Shown here piece by piece: positions 28,668 to 37,209 of a DNA stretch of 64,000 nucleotides (positions are counted from its first letter, which is position 1; every line of letters begins with the position of its first letter). A model generated the notes under the pieces. It had not been told where the DNA came from and searched no databases. It was given only the letters and a program-made list of their open reading frames with translations. A program made the translations under genes and the position numbers. Origin of the DNA: Alphaproteobacteria bacterium (GTDB lineage: Bacteria > Pseudomonadota > Alphaproteobacteria > Sphingomonadales > Kordiimonadaceae); assembly GCA_021774735.1 (NCBI GenBank), contig JAJFIS010000009.1, forward strand, positions 1 through 64,000, read 5' to 3'.

Positions 28668-29759
28668 TCAGTGCCCAGTAGGCTTCGCTCTCACCCCAGC
28701 TTTTTTTAACTTCATTACATAACCAATAACTTCTGCAACAGCCTTATAATGCTCCGGTGGCACCTCTTCATCAATATCAACTGCGGCAAATAATGCCCTC
28801 GTAAGCGGTGGATTTTCAACGATTGGCACGTCATTCTCTTCGGCTAAATCCCTGATGCGAAAAGCAACATTATCAGCCCCTTTAGCAACAAGGCGAGGTA
28901 CATCCATATCACCGTGCTTATATACCAGTGCCACAGCATAATGGGTTGGATTGGTCAGCACCACATCCGCTTCTGGCACCGATTGCATCATGCGGGTCCG
29001 TGCACGGTCTGCCCTTATCTGCTTCAAGCGCGCCTTAATATGCGGATCACCCTCGGTTTGCTTAAATTCGTCTTTTACCTCTTGCTTTGTCATGCGCTGT
29101 TTTTTCTGGTGTTGATAGTTTTGCCAGCCAAAATCTAACGCTGCAATTATTGTAACCATGGAAGTTACCCCTATGAACAATCTAAGCGCCATGATTTGTA
29201 TAATATCAAGTACGCCGCCCAGAGGAACACCGGTCATACCTTCCAGCATAGACCTTTCCGGCCAAACAATCATGAAGGCAACAGAAGACACCAAAATAAG
29301 CTTGGCAATGGTCTTAAGAAATTCAACCAATGTGTTCATTGAGAATAAGCGTTTTACCCCAGCCAGAGGAGAAATTTTACTGAATTTTGGTTTTATTTTT
29401 TCAAGTGTTATCAATGGTTTATGCTGCACTAAGTTGCCAGCTAGTCCCGCGAGCACAAAAATCAACATTGGCAGCGCCAATAATAACATCACCTTAATAA
29501 TAATGTTTTGAGCCAAGCTAGTAATGCCACCATTGTCGCTACTCACTAAATGAGTAGTTGAGATATAACCTCGTAAAAACTCAGTAATATCACCACTTAA
29601 CGACGGAGCTGATGTCGCAAATAATATGGTAGCTGCCAATAGCATAAACCAAGTTTTCAGCTCATTACTTTTAGGTACATCTCCTTTTTTGAAAGCATCT
29701 TCCAGTTTTTTGGGTGATGCGTCCTCAGTTTTTTGGGCTTCGTCCTGATCTTCAGCCAT
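28668..29759 (-). CDS. flhB: Flagellar biosynthesis protein FlhB
   Basis: FlhB is the export-apparatus switch that changes substrate specificity from rod/hook to filament proteins. The 363-aa protein has four membrane helices (about 30-50, 85-110, 140-160, 180-205) and a cytoplasmic domain with the self-cleaving NPTH motif in VLTNPTHYAVAL. Its ATG lies next to the fliR stop. The polar N-terminus (AEDQDEAQKTEDASPKKLED) is typical. Confidence 0.97.
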   Translation of the reverse strand: MAEDQDEAQKTEDASPKKLEDAFKKGDVPKSNELKTWFMLLAATILFATSAPSLSGDITEFLRGYISTTHLVSSDNGGITSLAQNIIIKVMLLLALPMLIFVLAGLAGNLVQHKPLITLEKIKPKFSKISPLAGVKRLFSMNTLVEFLKTIAKLILVSSVAFMIVWPERSMLEGMTGVPLGGVLDIIQIMALRLFIGVTSMVTIIAALDFGWQNYQHQKKQRMTKQEVKDEFKQTEGDPHIKARLKQIRADRARTRMMQSVPEADVVLTNPTHYAVALVYKHGDMDVPRLVAKGADNVAFRIRDLAEENDVPIVENPPLTRALFAAVDIDEEVPPEHYKAVAEVIGYVMKLKKAGVRAKPTGH

Positions 29760-30518
29760 TTATCCTACCAACTCTAAAAGAAACTGTTCGAAATGTGACA
29801 TAAAGACCGTCAAAATCGAACCAATAGTAACTGCAAGCAATGCAAAACCAATCATAATATTCAGCGGCATCCCAACAAAAAATACAGGTAGCGAGGGCAT
29901 CAGGCGAGCGATTAGTCCCAGCCCAAGATTATATAGAACTCCGTAGACAATGAAGGGTGTTGCCAATTGCACACCCAGCGCAAAAGACTGAGTGACCATT
30001 TTCATCGTCACAGTCGCAAAATCACCAAACAGTATCGCCTGTCCAGTAGGAAATGTTATATAACTATGTTGCATGCCTAAAATCATCAGGTGATGCATGT
30101 CCATAGTGAAAATCAACACAACAGCCATCAGGGTCATTAAACTGGCCACCAAGGCACTCTGACTGCCCTGAGAAGGATCAAATGACTGGGCCGCCGCTAA
30201 ACCAGTTTGAAAAGCAATCAAGGTGCCGGTGGTATGTACCGAGGCTAAAATAAGCCTTGCAGCCGTACCAATCATTATACCTATCAAAGCCTCGCGGAAT
30301 ATTAACACGAGCAAATTAAAAGGGCCACTTGGCATAACCGGGTAACTGTCAACCATTTGCATGGTCAATAATATGGCAATCAGCATGGCAAGACCAACCC
30401 TAACCCGTGCAGGAATAATTTGGTCTCCTAGTGCCGGCAATAGCATGATCATCGCCCCTATCCGGGTCATGATCATTAAAAAAACAAACGCTGTCTGGGG
30501 CAACACATCACCAAGCAC
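29760..30518 (-). CDS. fliR: Flagellar biosynthesis protein FliR
   Basis: FliR is part of the FliPQR export gate in the inner membrane. The 252-aa length and the run of hydrophobic helices fit, as do conserved segments such as RIGAMIMLLPALGDQIIPAR near the start and PSLPVFFVGMPLNIMIGF late. The start is a GTG overlapping the region just after the fliQ stop (4 bases apart). The operon order is fliQ-fliR-flhB. Confidence 0.96.
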   Translation of the reverse strand: MLGDVLPQTAFVFLMIMTRIGAMIMLLPALGDQIIPARVRVGLAMLIAILLTMQMVDSYPVMPSGPFNLLVLIFREALIGIMIGTAARLILASVHTTGTLIAFQTGLAAAQSFDPSQGSQSALVASLMTLMAVVLIFTMDMHHLMILGMQHSYITFPTGQAILFGDFATVTMKMVTQSFALGVQLATPFIVYGVLYNLGLGLIARLMPSLPVFFVGMPLNIMIGFALLAVTIGSILTVFMSHFEQFLLELVG

Positions 30519-30521
30519 CGA

Positions 30522-30788
30522 TCATCCCCCGCTGACTATGCGTTCAACAATACGGTCCATCAAGGAAGACATCGCCCCTCCCATTGTCGGCATTAAGACA
30601 ATTAAGCTAACAAAAATGGCAATGATTTTGGGTACAAATGTCAGGGTCATTTCCTGAATCTGGGTAAGTGCTTGAAAAAGTGCTATTGTCAAACCAACAC
30701 CAAGACCAATGAGCATCACCGGCCCCGCTACTGCAAGTAAGGTGAAGATGCTATCGCTGGCAACGTCCAATACATCAGCGCCTGTCAT
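30522..30788 (-). CDS. fliQ: Flagellar biosynthesis protein FliQ
   Basis: An 88-aa protein with two membrane helices (about 14-38 and 52-72), the usual FliQ size. The segment GLTIALFQALTQIQEMTLTF with VPKI is diagnostic. It packs with FliP and FliR in the export gate. It follows fliE after 53 bases. Confidence 0.96.
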   Translation of the reverse strand: MTGADVLDVASDSIFTLLAVAGPVMLIGLGVGLTIALFQALTQIQEMTLTFVPKIIAIFVSLIVLMPTMGGAMSSLMDRIVERIVSGG

Positions 30789-30841
30789 AATAAATTCGCC
30801 TTAAATGTTCGGAAAATACCTAATCGTTTGGACAATAAATA

Positions 30842-31159
30842 TCAGATTGGCATCTTCAAAATATCATTGTAAGCGGCAATAACTTTATCGCGCACCGTGA
30901 CAACCGTATCAACCACCATTTCAGCGTTAGTGGCCGCTGTAACAACATCAACAATATCTGCCTTACCCATTAAAACTTGCGAAGCCGTCATTTCCGCTCG
31001 CCCTGTGGACTGTGCCATATCGCCAAAAACGTCATCGACCATGTTGGCAAAGTCACCTGCAATATCGCCCTTGCCGTCAGTGGCATCAATACCTGGCTTA
31101 TCTAAATTTTGCAGCGCTTTGCCGTATGCACTGGCCGCATCAAGTTGTTTAATATCCAT
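30842..31159 (-). CDS. fliE: Flagellar hook-basal body complex protein FliE
   Basis: FliE links the MS ring and export gate to the proximal rod. The 105-aa protein ends with the family pattern ASQVLMGKADIVDVVTAATN then AEMVVDTVVTVRDKVIAAYNDILKMPI. The N-terminal third is polar and less conserved. It is placed after flgC, 9 bases on. Confidence 0.96.
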   Translation of the reverse strand: MDIKQLDAASAYGKALQNLDKPGIDATDGKGDIAGDFANMVDDVFGDMAQSTGRAEMTASQVLMGKADIVDVVTAATNAEMVVDTVVTVRDKVIAAYNDILKMPI

Positions 31160-31168
31160 CAGTTTTCC

Positions 31169-31576
31169 CTATCTCAACAGATCGAGCGTTAAGGACGCCA
31201 TCCGCCGGGTGCCTTCCATGGCATTCAAGTTTGACTGATAAGATCGCTGAGCCTGTCGGAGGTCCATCATTTCAATCAAACCATTCACGTTGGATGTCTT
31301 AATATAACCCGCAGCATCAGCCGCAGGATTACCAGGATCATATTTTTTGCCAAAGTCCGATTGATCAAACTGAATTTTGTCAGCTTTCACTATCATTCCA
31401 CCAAAAACACCATCCAATTCATTTTTGAAGGAAAGCACCTTACGCCGATAAGGGTCCTCATCAGGGGAAGCGGCTAAAGAGCCCGCATTAGCGATATTTT
31501 CTGATATTACCCGCATCCGCACAGACTGTGCCCGAAGGCCAGAAGCCGATGCTGCCATTGCTTTCACGAAATCCAT
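31169..31576 (-). CDS. flgC: Flagellar basal-body rod protein FlgC
   Basis: A proximal rod protein of 135 aa. It has the N-terminal rod signature ASGLRAQSVRMRVISENIAN and the C-terminal NVNGLIEMMDLRQAQRSYQS followed by NLNAMEGTRRM. It is exported by the flagellar type III system without a cleaved signal. A stable hairpin lies in the 101-base gap between flgB and flgC. Confidence 0.97.
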   Translation of the reverse strand: MDFVKAMAASASGLRAQSVRMRVISENIANAGSLAASPDEDPYRRKVLSFKNELDGVFGGMIVKADKIQFDQSDFGKKYDPGNPAADAAGYIKTSNVNGLIEMMDLRQAQRSYQSNLNAMEGTRRMASLTLDLLR

Positions 31577-31661
31577 TTTTCAACCTTTGCAAATTGATCT
31601 ATGAGTTGGTCAATAACCTGCAAACAAAATATGCAGCAATCCCAACCACGACCACAGAAAA

Positions 31662-31680
31662 TAACGCTTTTTTAGCGTTA
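31662..31680 (-). terminator. Hairpin at the end of flgB, before flgC
   Basis: TAACGCT (31662-31668) and AGCGTTA (31674-31680) form a perfect 7-bp stem with a 5-base loop; it includes the flgB stop codon. On the minus strand TTTTC follows. It resembles a weak intrinsic terminator or an mRNA-stabilising element inside the operon. Confidence 0.5.
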
Positions 31681-32100
31681 GCTTCTACTTTTACCCATCG
31701 CCGCTTTCAGCAGGCTGACATTCTTCTTGTACAGATTAGTGATCATTGCATATTGCATCTGATTATCTGCCAATTTCATCATTTCTTCTTCTAGCACAAC
31801 TGCATTGCCATTTTGGCTGGTTTCACGGGCAGATGCCTCGCTTTGTCCAAATGCTGGTGTGCTTAAATCTCCCCCTATGGGGGCAATCTCAACTGGTTTA
31901 ACGGGCGCAATAGCCATCCCTGCAGATGATCTGGACACACTTTCAACTAAAGCAGAAAAGTCCTGTGGTGTTAATGCGCTGGGCTTATACCCTGGTGTAT
32001 CAGCGTTAGCGATATTTTGTGAAATAACGGTCTGATTTTGATTCAGCCATTTCATGCGCTGCGTCAATGCCGCCATAATTGGTATGTCGTTTAAACTCAT
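31678..32100 (-). CDS. flgB: Flagellar basal-body rod protein FlgB
   Basis: A 140-aa proximal rod protein. The rod signature WLNQNQTVISQNIANADTPG with YKPSAL is near the start, and the C-terminal helix EEMMKLADNQMQYAMITNLY with KKNVSLLKAAMG closes it. It is the first gene of the leftward operon flgB-flgC-fliE-fliQ-fliR-flhB-cckA. The upstream region carries a CtrA-type site (32182-32196). Confidence 0.97.
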   Translation of the reverse strand: MSLNDIPIMAALTQRMKWLNQNQTVISQNIANADTPGYKPSALTPQDFSALVESVSRSSAGMAIAPVKPVEIAPIGGDLSTPAFGQSEASARETSQNGNAVVLEEEMMKLADNQMQYAMITNLYKKNVSLLKAAMGKSRS

Positions 32101-32181
32101 ATCTCGCTATAGCTTCCTCACCCAAACCATAAATTCACAAGCACCCACTTGCCATCAACTGACACTATAGCATAAGTGCCA

Positions 32182-32196
32182 TTAATAATTTCTTAA
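32182..32196. promoter_or_regulatory. CtrA-type binding site between divergent flagellar operons
   Basis: TTAA TAATTTC TTAA is an exact match to the CtrA consensus TTAA-N7-TTAA. It lies 82 bases before flgB and 108 bases before the FlhB-domain gene start chosen here. The region is AT-rich, so a chance match is possible, but the location and the CckA gene in the operon favour a real site. Confidence 0.65.
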
Positions 32197-32200
32197 ATAA

Positions 32201-32208
32201 TTAACCAT
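32201..32208. promoter_or_regulatory. CtrA half-site TTAACCAT
   Basis: TTAACCAT matches the extended CtrA half-site described in Caulobacter. It lies 4 bases after the full site and may widen the bound region. Confidence 0.5.
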
Positions 32209-32303
32209 TCGTCCAGCTTTTTCTTGCATATATAGCATATAAAGCCCGAATATGGGCTAATTATGTAATATCATCAGGCATGATACAGCCAAATGAGGCC
32301 CGC

Positions 32304-32645
32304 GTGAACGATAAGACCAAACATTTGAACCCTCAGGTTCCCGACACTAAAGCTGTTGCCATTGAAAGCAAGGGCACATTCGCTCAGCCAACCATGACTG
32401 CCAAAGGGTCTGGCTTTGAAGCCGAGAAAATTCTCGACATTGCTTTCGCATCTGGGGTTAAAGTGCGCCGTGACAAGGAATTAACCGATATTTTGAGCGC
32501 CTTTGACGTTGAGAGCCCAATTCCTCTTGAGGCGCTTGGGGCTGTTTCCATAATTCTGGATTATGTGTATAAGGCAAATCAATCAAAAGCTTATCAAGCA
32601 AATAAACAGGGAAAGTCTGATAGTGTTGATAAGCTGGTAAAATAA
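32304..32645 (+). CDS. Stand-alone FlhB cytoplasmic-domain protein (FlhB-like, no membrane part)
   Basis: A 113-aa soluble protein related to the C-terminal cytoplasmic domain of FlhB/YscU. The diagnostic stretch is EKILDIAFASGVKVRRDKEL, then SPIPLEALGAVSIILDYVYK. It has no membrane helices and no NPTH cleavage site. Such small proteins accompany flagellar loci in many proteobacteria. The start is taken as the GTG at 32304 with GAGG 5 bases upstream; the ATG at 32280 would add eight residues but has no ribosome-binding site. It is followed by fliO and fliP. Confidence 0.82.
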   Translation: MNDKTKHLNPQVPDTKAVAIESKGTFAQPTMTAKGSGFEAEKILDIAFASGVKVRRDKELTDILSAFDVESPIPLEALGAVSIILDYVYKANQSKAYQANKQGKSDSVDKLVK

Positions 32646-32710
32646 AGCTGGCGTGAGATATATTTATAAATGCTGAGATATGACCCAGCGTAAACAGGGA
32701 TGAAACGACC

Positions 32711-33028
32711 GTGACAGGTGAAATTATCAGTGCAATTGGCGCGTTGCTTTTTGTTATCGGCTTAATGCTGTTGATGCTATGGGTAGTCCGTAAATTTGGG
32801 CTTATACCCGGCCAATTTAACAAACCAAAAGGTACATCAAGTCGTATCACTATTGTTGAGACCCGCATGCTAGACCCTAGAAACAGGTTAGTGCTAGTAA
32901 AATGGGACGGACATGAATACCTGCTGGCTACGGGGCAAGCCGGTGTCAGCAAAATAGCCGGAGATGGCGCAGATGATACGTTAGATACTAACTTCAAAGC
33001 AATTTTGGAGGCTGGGGATGTTGAGTAA
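32711..33028 (+). CDS. fliO: Flagellar biosynthetic protein FliO
   Basis: A 105-aa protein with one membrane helix (about 7-27, AIGALLFVIGLMLLMLWVV) and a small cytoplasmic domain beginning RITIVETRMLDPRNRLVLV, the FliO pattern. FliO helps assemble the FliP ring of the export gate. The start is a GTG. It overlaps fliP by 11 bases, which supports the assignment. Confidence 0.88.
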   Translation: MTGEIISAIGALLFVIGLMLLMLWVVRKFGLIPGQFNKPKGTSSRITIVETRMLDPRNRLVLVKWDGHEYLLATGQAGVSKIAGDGADDTLDTNFKAILEAGDVE

Positions 33029-33806
33029 ATATATTCCGCCTTTCCTGCGCCGACCTTCAATAATGCTCATTAGTGGGCTGTCATTATTACTCATAACCCT
33101 GTGGACAATGCCGTCAATTGCACAAGAAGTTACGCTTGACCTCGGCAATGAAGGTTCCCTGACCGGGCGTGTGGTTCAGATGATCTTGCTTTTGACCATA
33201 TTGTCTCTAGCGCCTTCCATATTAATTTTAATGACCAGCTTTACCAGAATTGTTGTGGTTTTCAGCTTATTGCGTAGCGCCATGGGCACCCAACAAACGC
33301 CACCTAACATGGTCTTGATCTCCCTTTCCTTGTTTTTAACTGGCTTCATTATGGCCCCAACCTTGACCGCTGCATGGGAACAGGGGATTGAGCCGCTGAT
33401 TAATGAGGAAATTGAGGCAGGCGTTGCCTATGAGCGGGCGATTATTCCCATGAAAACCTTCATGTTAAGTCAGGTGCGCGACCAAGATTTAGGCTTATTT
33501 ATGGGCATGGCGAGCGAAGAGGCCCCTGCTCAGCCAACGGATGTGAATATAACGACACTTATCCCCGCCTTTGTCATTAGTGAGCTACGCAGGGCTTTTG
33601 AAATTGGCTTTTTGCTTTATCTGCCCTTCATCATAATTGACATGGTCGTCGCCAGTATATTGATGGCAATGGGCATGATGATGCTGCCGCCGGTGATGAT
33701 ATCCCTGCCTTTCAAGTTAATTTTCTTCGTACTTGTTGATGGTTGGAGCTTGGTTGCAGGCTCGCTCGTGCAAAGCTTTGGCGTTGGCCTGCCCCCGGGA
33801 AGTTAA
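33018..33806 (+). CDS. fliP: Flagellar biosynthetic protein FliP
   Basis: A 262-aa export-gate component. It starts with a signal peptide-like segment (about 14-35, ending SIAQE), typical of FliP, then four membrane helices. Conserved stretches include ILIMTSFTRIVVVFSLLRSA, TPPNMVLISLSLFLTGFIM and ILMAMGMMMLPPVMISLPFK. Translation is coupled to fliO through an 11-base overlap. Confidence 0.97.
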   Translation: MLSKYIPPFLRRPSIMLISGLSLLLITLWTMPSIAQEVTLDLGNEGSLTGRVVQMILLLTILSLAPSILILMTSFTRIVVVFSLLRSAMGTQQTPPNMVLISLSLFLTGFIMAPTLTAAWEQGIEPLINEEIEAGVAYERAIIPMKTFMLSQVRDQDLGLFMGMASEEAPAQPTDVNITTLIPAFVISELRRAFEIGFLLYLPFIIIDMVVASILMAMGMMMLPPVMISLPFKLIFFVLVDGWSLVAGSLVQSFGVGLPPGS

Positions 33807-33829
33807 CACTAACGTGACAGTGCAAATGT

Positions 33830-34900
33830 TTAATTAATAGCGGGCACTTTTATCATACCAATTTGTGGCGCTACTAAGCTGCCCAAATAAAGGGTGTCTC
33901 CTTCTTGTTGGACACTGGTAATCATCCAAACTTTTGCACCATTGCTATCTTGCATGGTCAATATGATCTCACCCTGCTCATTAATGCCAATGATATAGCC
34001 CATTCGCACAGGTTCTGGCTGCATGCCTCGTGGCAGACCAGCAACAAACCGCTTCAATATCTTACTAGATGCAATATTATCCATTTGCGGCAGTCTCGGC
34101 GTTGGAAGGGCCAGCCAAAAAATGCCATCCTTTCCCCGTGAAATACCATCAGGGAATCCAGGTAAGTTATCTATGAATATCTCACTGGTGCCAGCTTTAT
34201 CACCTGTCAACCAATAACGCCTGACGTGGTAACGCCCTGTTTCGTTAACCAACACAAAACTTTCATCCTGTGAAAGGGCAACGCCATTGGCAAAATATAG
34301 ATTATCCAACAGCGTTGTTGTGGTGCCGTCAGCAGGGTCATACACGAGCAAACGCCCACGCGCTCTTCCCTCCAGCAAATCTAACATATAGTCAGGTTGG
34401 TGCCATTTATCACTGGCGTCAGAAAAATATATTTTGCCGTCTGATGCAATATCGAGATCATCTGTAAAAGCAAAGGGGACACCATCATCTGATGTTTTGG
34501 TTAAAACCTTAAATGAGCCGTCAGGGGCGATAGAAAGCAAGCCTTTCCACGAATCTGCTACTATGAGATTTCCGTTCATGTCAAAGTGAAGCCCAAGAGG
34601 CCTTCCGTCCTTGATGGTGGCAAAAGTTTGCTGGTTACCATCGGGGGATATTTTAATGATGCGCCCATCATCGAGACCACCATAGAGATTGCCCTCACTG
34701 TCGCGCGCCACATCTTCTGGGCCTTGACCATCAATAAGCAAAATAACATCAGCTTCCGCAAGCAGATCATTGCTGGCAATAATACCTTCTGCTGCGGGGG
34801 CTGTAGGCGGTGTCCAGGCCTCGGGATCTATCGGGGACCGCATAAATATTAAGGTGATCACCATTAAGATAATCGCGAAAAAGCCGATCACATATTTCAT
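33830..34900 (-). CDS. SMP-30/gluconolactonase-like beta-propeller protein
   Basis: A 356-aa protein with an N-terminal membrane helix (about 3-20), so periplasmic and membrane-tethered. The rest is a six-bladed propeller of the SMP-30/strictosidine-synthase-like type: GQGPEDVARDSEGNLYGGLD, KPLGLHFD-type repeat RPLGLHFDMNGNLIVADSWK, LDNLYFANGVALSQDESFVL and FPDGISRGKDGIFWLALPTP. Such proteins bind calcium and hydrolyse lactones or esters; the substrate here is unknown. It converges on fliP. Confidence 0.85.
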   Translation of the reverse strand: MKYVIGFFAIILMVITLIFMRSPIDPEAWTPPTAPAAEGIIASNDLLAEADVILLIDGQGPEDVARDSEGNLYGGLDDGRIIKISPDGNQQTFATIKDGRPLGLHFDMNGNLIVADSWKGLLSIAPDGSFKVLTKTSDDGVPFAFTDDLDIASDGKIYFSDASDKWHQPDYMLDLLEGRARGRLLVYDPADGTTTTLLDNLYFANGVALSQDESFVLVNETGRYHVRRYWLTGDKAGTSEIFIDNLPGFPDGISRGKDGIFWLALPTPRLPQMDNIASSKILKRFVAGLPRGMQPEPVRMGYIIGINEQGEIILTMQDSNGAKVWMITSVQQEGDTLYLGSLVAPQIGMIKVPAIN

Positions 34901-34933
34901 TGATTATTCCACCCTTCATATACCGCACTGCAA

Positions 34934-35338
34934 TCACTCAGGCGGCTCTCCCTTTTGTTCCCAAAGCTCTATTTTCACACCATCAGGATCTAAAATCCAA
35001 GCAAAACTGCCATAGACTTCATCCATTCGCTCACCATGTTGTGCGATGCCCTGATCCGCGAGTTTTTCAAGCAATCCACTTAAATCTCGCACCCGAAAAT
35101 TAATCATAAATTCCTTACTAGAAGGTGAAAAATAATCCGTATTTTTAGTAAAAGGCCCCCAAATAGAATAGCCGCGTTTGTCAGGTTCATCATCTTCTCT
35201 GAAGGGAAATTCAGCGCCGTAATCTGAGCATTTTATACCTAATATATCACTATACCATTTCCGCGTGGCTGATGGGTCGTCGCATTTATAGAAGATACCG
35301 CCGAGGCCGACTATATGTTGTTGTATTGTTTCATTCAT
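34934..35338 (-). CDS. VOC family protein (glyoxalase/dioxygenase fold)
   Basis: A 134-aa single-domain vicinal-oxygen-chelate protein. It starts VGLGGIFYKCDDPSATRKWY and ends GSFAWILDPDGVKIELWEQK, the paired beta-alpha-beta-beta-beta modules of the fold. The late glutamate in IELWE is the usual metal ligand. Function within the superfamily (glyoxalase, resistance protein or other) is not predictable. It lies 33 bases before the SMP-30-like gene and may be co-transcribed. Confidence 0.85.
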   Translation of the reverse strand: MNETIQQHIVGLGGIFYKCDDPSATRKWYSDILGIKCSDYGAEFPFREDDEPDKRGYSIWGPFTKNTDYFSPSSKEFMINFRVRDLSGLLEKLADQGIAQHGERMDEVYGSFAWILDPDGVKIELWEQKGEPPE

Positions 35339-35435
35339 GCGCTTTCCCCGGTAAAATTATTTTGCCCAGCCTAGCAGAATAAATCTAGCACAGGAGCAAG
35401 CTTTAACCAAATTATAGTGAATAGCCCCTTAACCT

Positions 35436-37022
35436 TTAGGCTATTTCTTCTTTGGTTTTTAAGAAACGCAATGTAGGAAAGTCATCCTTGGCTTTATCTA
35501 AGTGCCATCTGTTACGGGCCAAATAAACCGGTGCGCCTGCGTGGTCCACTGCCATTGAAGCAAAATTGCCATCGGTGAATTTTTTCAAATCTCTCGGGTC
35601 ATCAGCTTCCACCCACTCAGCTGTCAGTAAGGAGGTCTGCTCAAAGCGGCACGGAATATTATATTCGGTTCTAATACGGTCGGCTAAGACTTCAAATTGC
35701 AAGGGCCCAACGACGCCGACAACCCAGTCCCCACCAAAATTGGACTTAAACACACGCGCCGCGCCCTCTTCCGCCAATTGTTCAAGCGCGCGGCCCAAAT
35801 GCTTGGCTTTCATGGGGTCATCAGGGCGCACTTTTTGTAAAATTTCAGGGGCAAAGCTCGGCACACCGGTAAAATGGATGATCTCGCTTTCGCTTAAGGT
35901 ATCGCCAATACGCAAATTGCCGTGGTTCGGCAGACCAATGATGTCACCCGCGTATGCTTCTTCGGCTATTTCGCGGTCTTGGGCTAAAAACAAAAGCGCA
36001 TTATGCACCGCCAGCGTTTTGCCGGAACGAACATGCTTCAGCTTCATGCCGCGTTTAAACTTCCCTGAAACCAAACGCATGAAAGCAATCCGGTCCCGGT
36101 GTTTCGGGTCCATGTTGGCCTGAATTTTAAAGATAAAGCCGGTCAGTTTATTTTCCAGCGGCTCTACTATGCGCTCCAAAGCTTTACCGGGCTGGGGCGA
36201 CGGTGCATTGGTACCAATGCCAGCTAACAGCTCCCGCACACCAAAATTATTAATAGCCGAGCCAAAAAACACTGGTGTCATGGTGCCATCAAGATAGGCT
36301 TGTCGGTCAAAGGCCGGGCAAAGTCCCCGCACCATTTCCACATCTTCGCGCAATTTGGTGAGCGCGTGATCTGGCAATAATTCCTCAAGTTTAGGGTCAT
36401 CGAGCCCGGTGCATTTTACCCCCGCTGTCAGCTCGGTTCCTTTGCTGCGACCAAAAAGGAGCAATTCATCGTGAATAAGGTCATAGCAGCCCAAAAAGTC
36501 GCGCCCCATACCAATCGGCCAACTGGCAGGTGTAACATCCAATGCTAAGGATTGCTCGACTTCATCCAATAAATCAAAGGGGTCGCGTGCTTCACGGTCC
36601 ATCTTGTTAATGAAGGTGGTAATTGGCATATCGCGCAGACGGCATACTTCGAACAGCTTGCGGGTTTGAGTTTCAATACCCTTGGCCGCATCCAAAACCA
36701 TGACAGCACTGTCCACTGCGGTTAACGTGCGGTAGGTATCTTCAGAAAAGTCCTCGTGACCCGGCGTATCCAGCAGATTGAATGTTTTGTCATCATAGTC
36801 AAAGGTCATTACCGAGCTTGCAACCGAAATACCGCGTTCTTGCTCAACTTTCATCCAGTCTGAGCGCGCACGGCGGCGCTCACCACGGGCTTTCACTTCA
36901 CCAGCCATTTGAATAGCCCCGCCGAATAGAAGCAGTTTTTCAGTCAAGGTCGTTTTACCCGCATCAGGATGCGAAATAATGGCAAAAGTGCGCCTTTTTT
37001 CGATCAAATCAGCCAGGGCCAT
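35436..37022 (-). CDS. prfC: Peptide chain release factor 3
   Basis: RF3 is a GTPase that removes RF1/RF2 from the ribosome after termination. GTPase motifs: G1 ISHPDAGKTTLTEKLLLFGG, G3 DTPGHEDFSEDTYR, G4 NKMDREARDP. The C-terminal part has LQFEVLADRIRTEYNI. The start at 37022 gives 528 aa, the usual size, and has GGAG 8 bases upstream; upstream in-frame codons to 37049 are not needed. It is a single gene. Confidence 0.97.
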   Translation of the reverse strand: MALADLIEKRRTFAIISHPDAGKTTLTEKLLLFGGAIQMAGEVKARGERRRARSDWMKVEQERGISVASSVMTFDYDDKTFNLLDTPGHEDFSEDTYRTLTAVDSAVMVLDAAKGIETQTRKLFEVCRLRDMPITTFINKMDREARDPFDLLDEVEQSLALDVTPASWPIGMGRDFLGCYDLIHDELLLFGRSKGTELTAGVKCTGLDDPKLEELLPDHALTKLREDVEMVRGLCPAFDRQAYLDGTMTPVFFGSAINNFGVRELLAGIGTNAPSPQPGKALERIVEPLENKLTGFIFKIQANMDPKHRDRIAFMRLVSGKFKRGMKLKHVRSGKTLAVHNALLFLAQDREIAEEAYAGDIIGLPNHGNLRIGDTLSESEIIHFTGVPSFAPEILQKVRPDDPMKAKHLGRALEQLAEEGAARVFKSNFGGDWVVGVVGPLQFEVLADRIRTEYNIPCRFEQTSLLTAEWVEADDPRDLKKFTDGNFASMAVDHAGAPVYLARNRWHLDKAKDDFPTLRFLKTKEEIA

Positions 37023-37209
37023 GGGGGAAACTCCGTTCATCAAAAGCATTAGTCATTCGGCGAGCCGGACCCTAGTGGAAATATTGTCATAAAGAAATGC
37101 CTATTTGGCCGGAAAAGCTCAAAAATCGTCATTTTTCCACAAGAGCCTTGACCCCATATGATTTTTTGCGTTCAACTGCCGCAAATCAATTGCTTTGGAA
37201 GGCTATGAC

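Noticed and set aside
32101-32170. Sigma-54 promoter for flgB on the minus strand (TGGCAAGTGGGTGC)
   Set aside because: GG and GC are 9 bases apart instead of 10, so the -24/-12 spacing is wrong.
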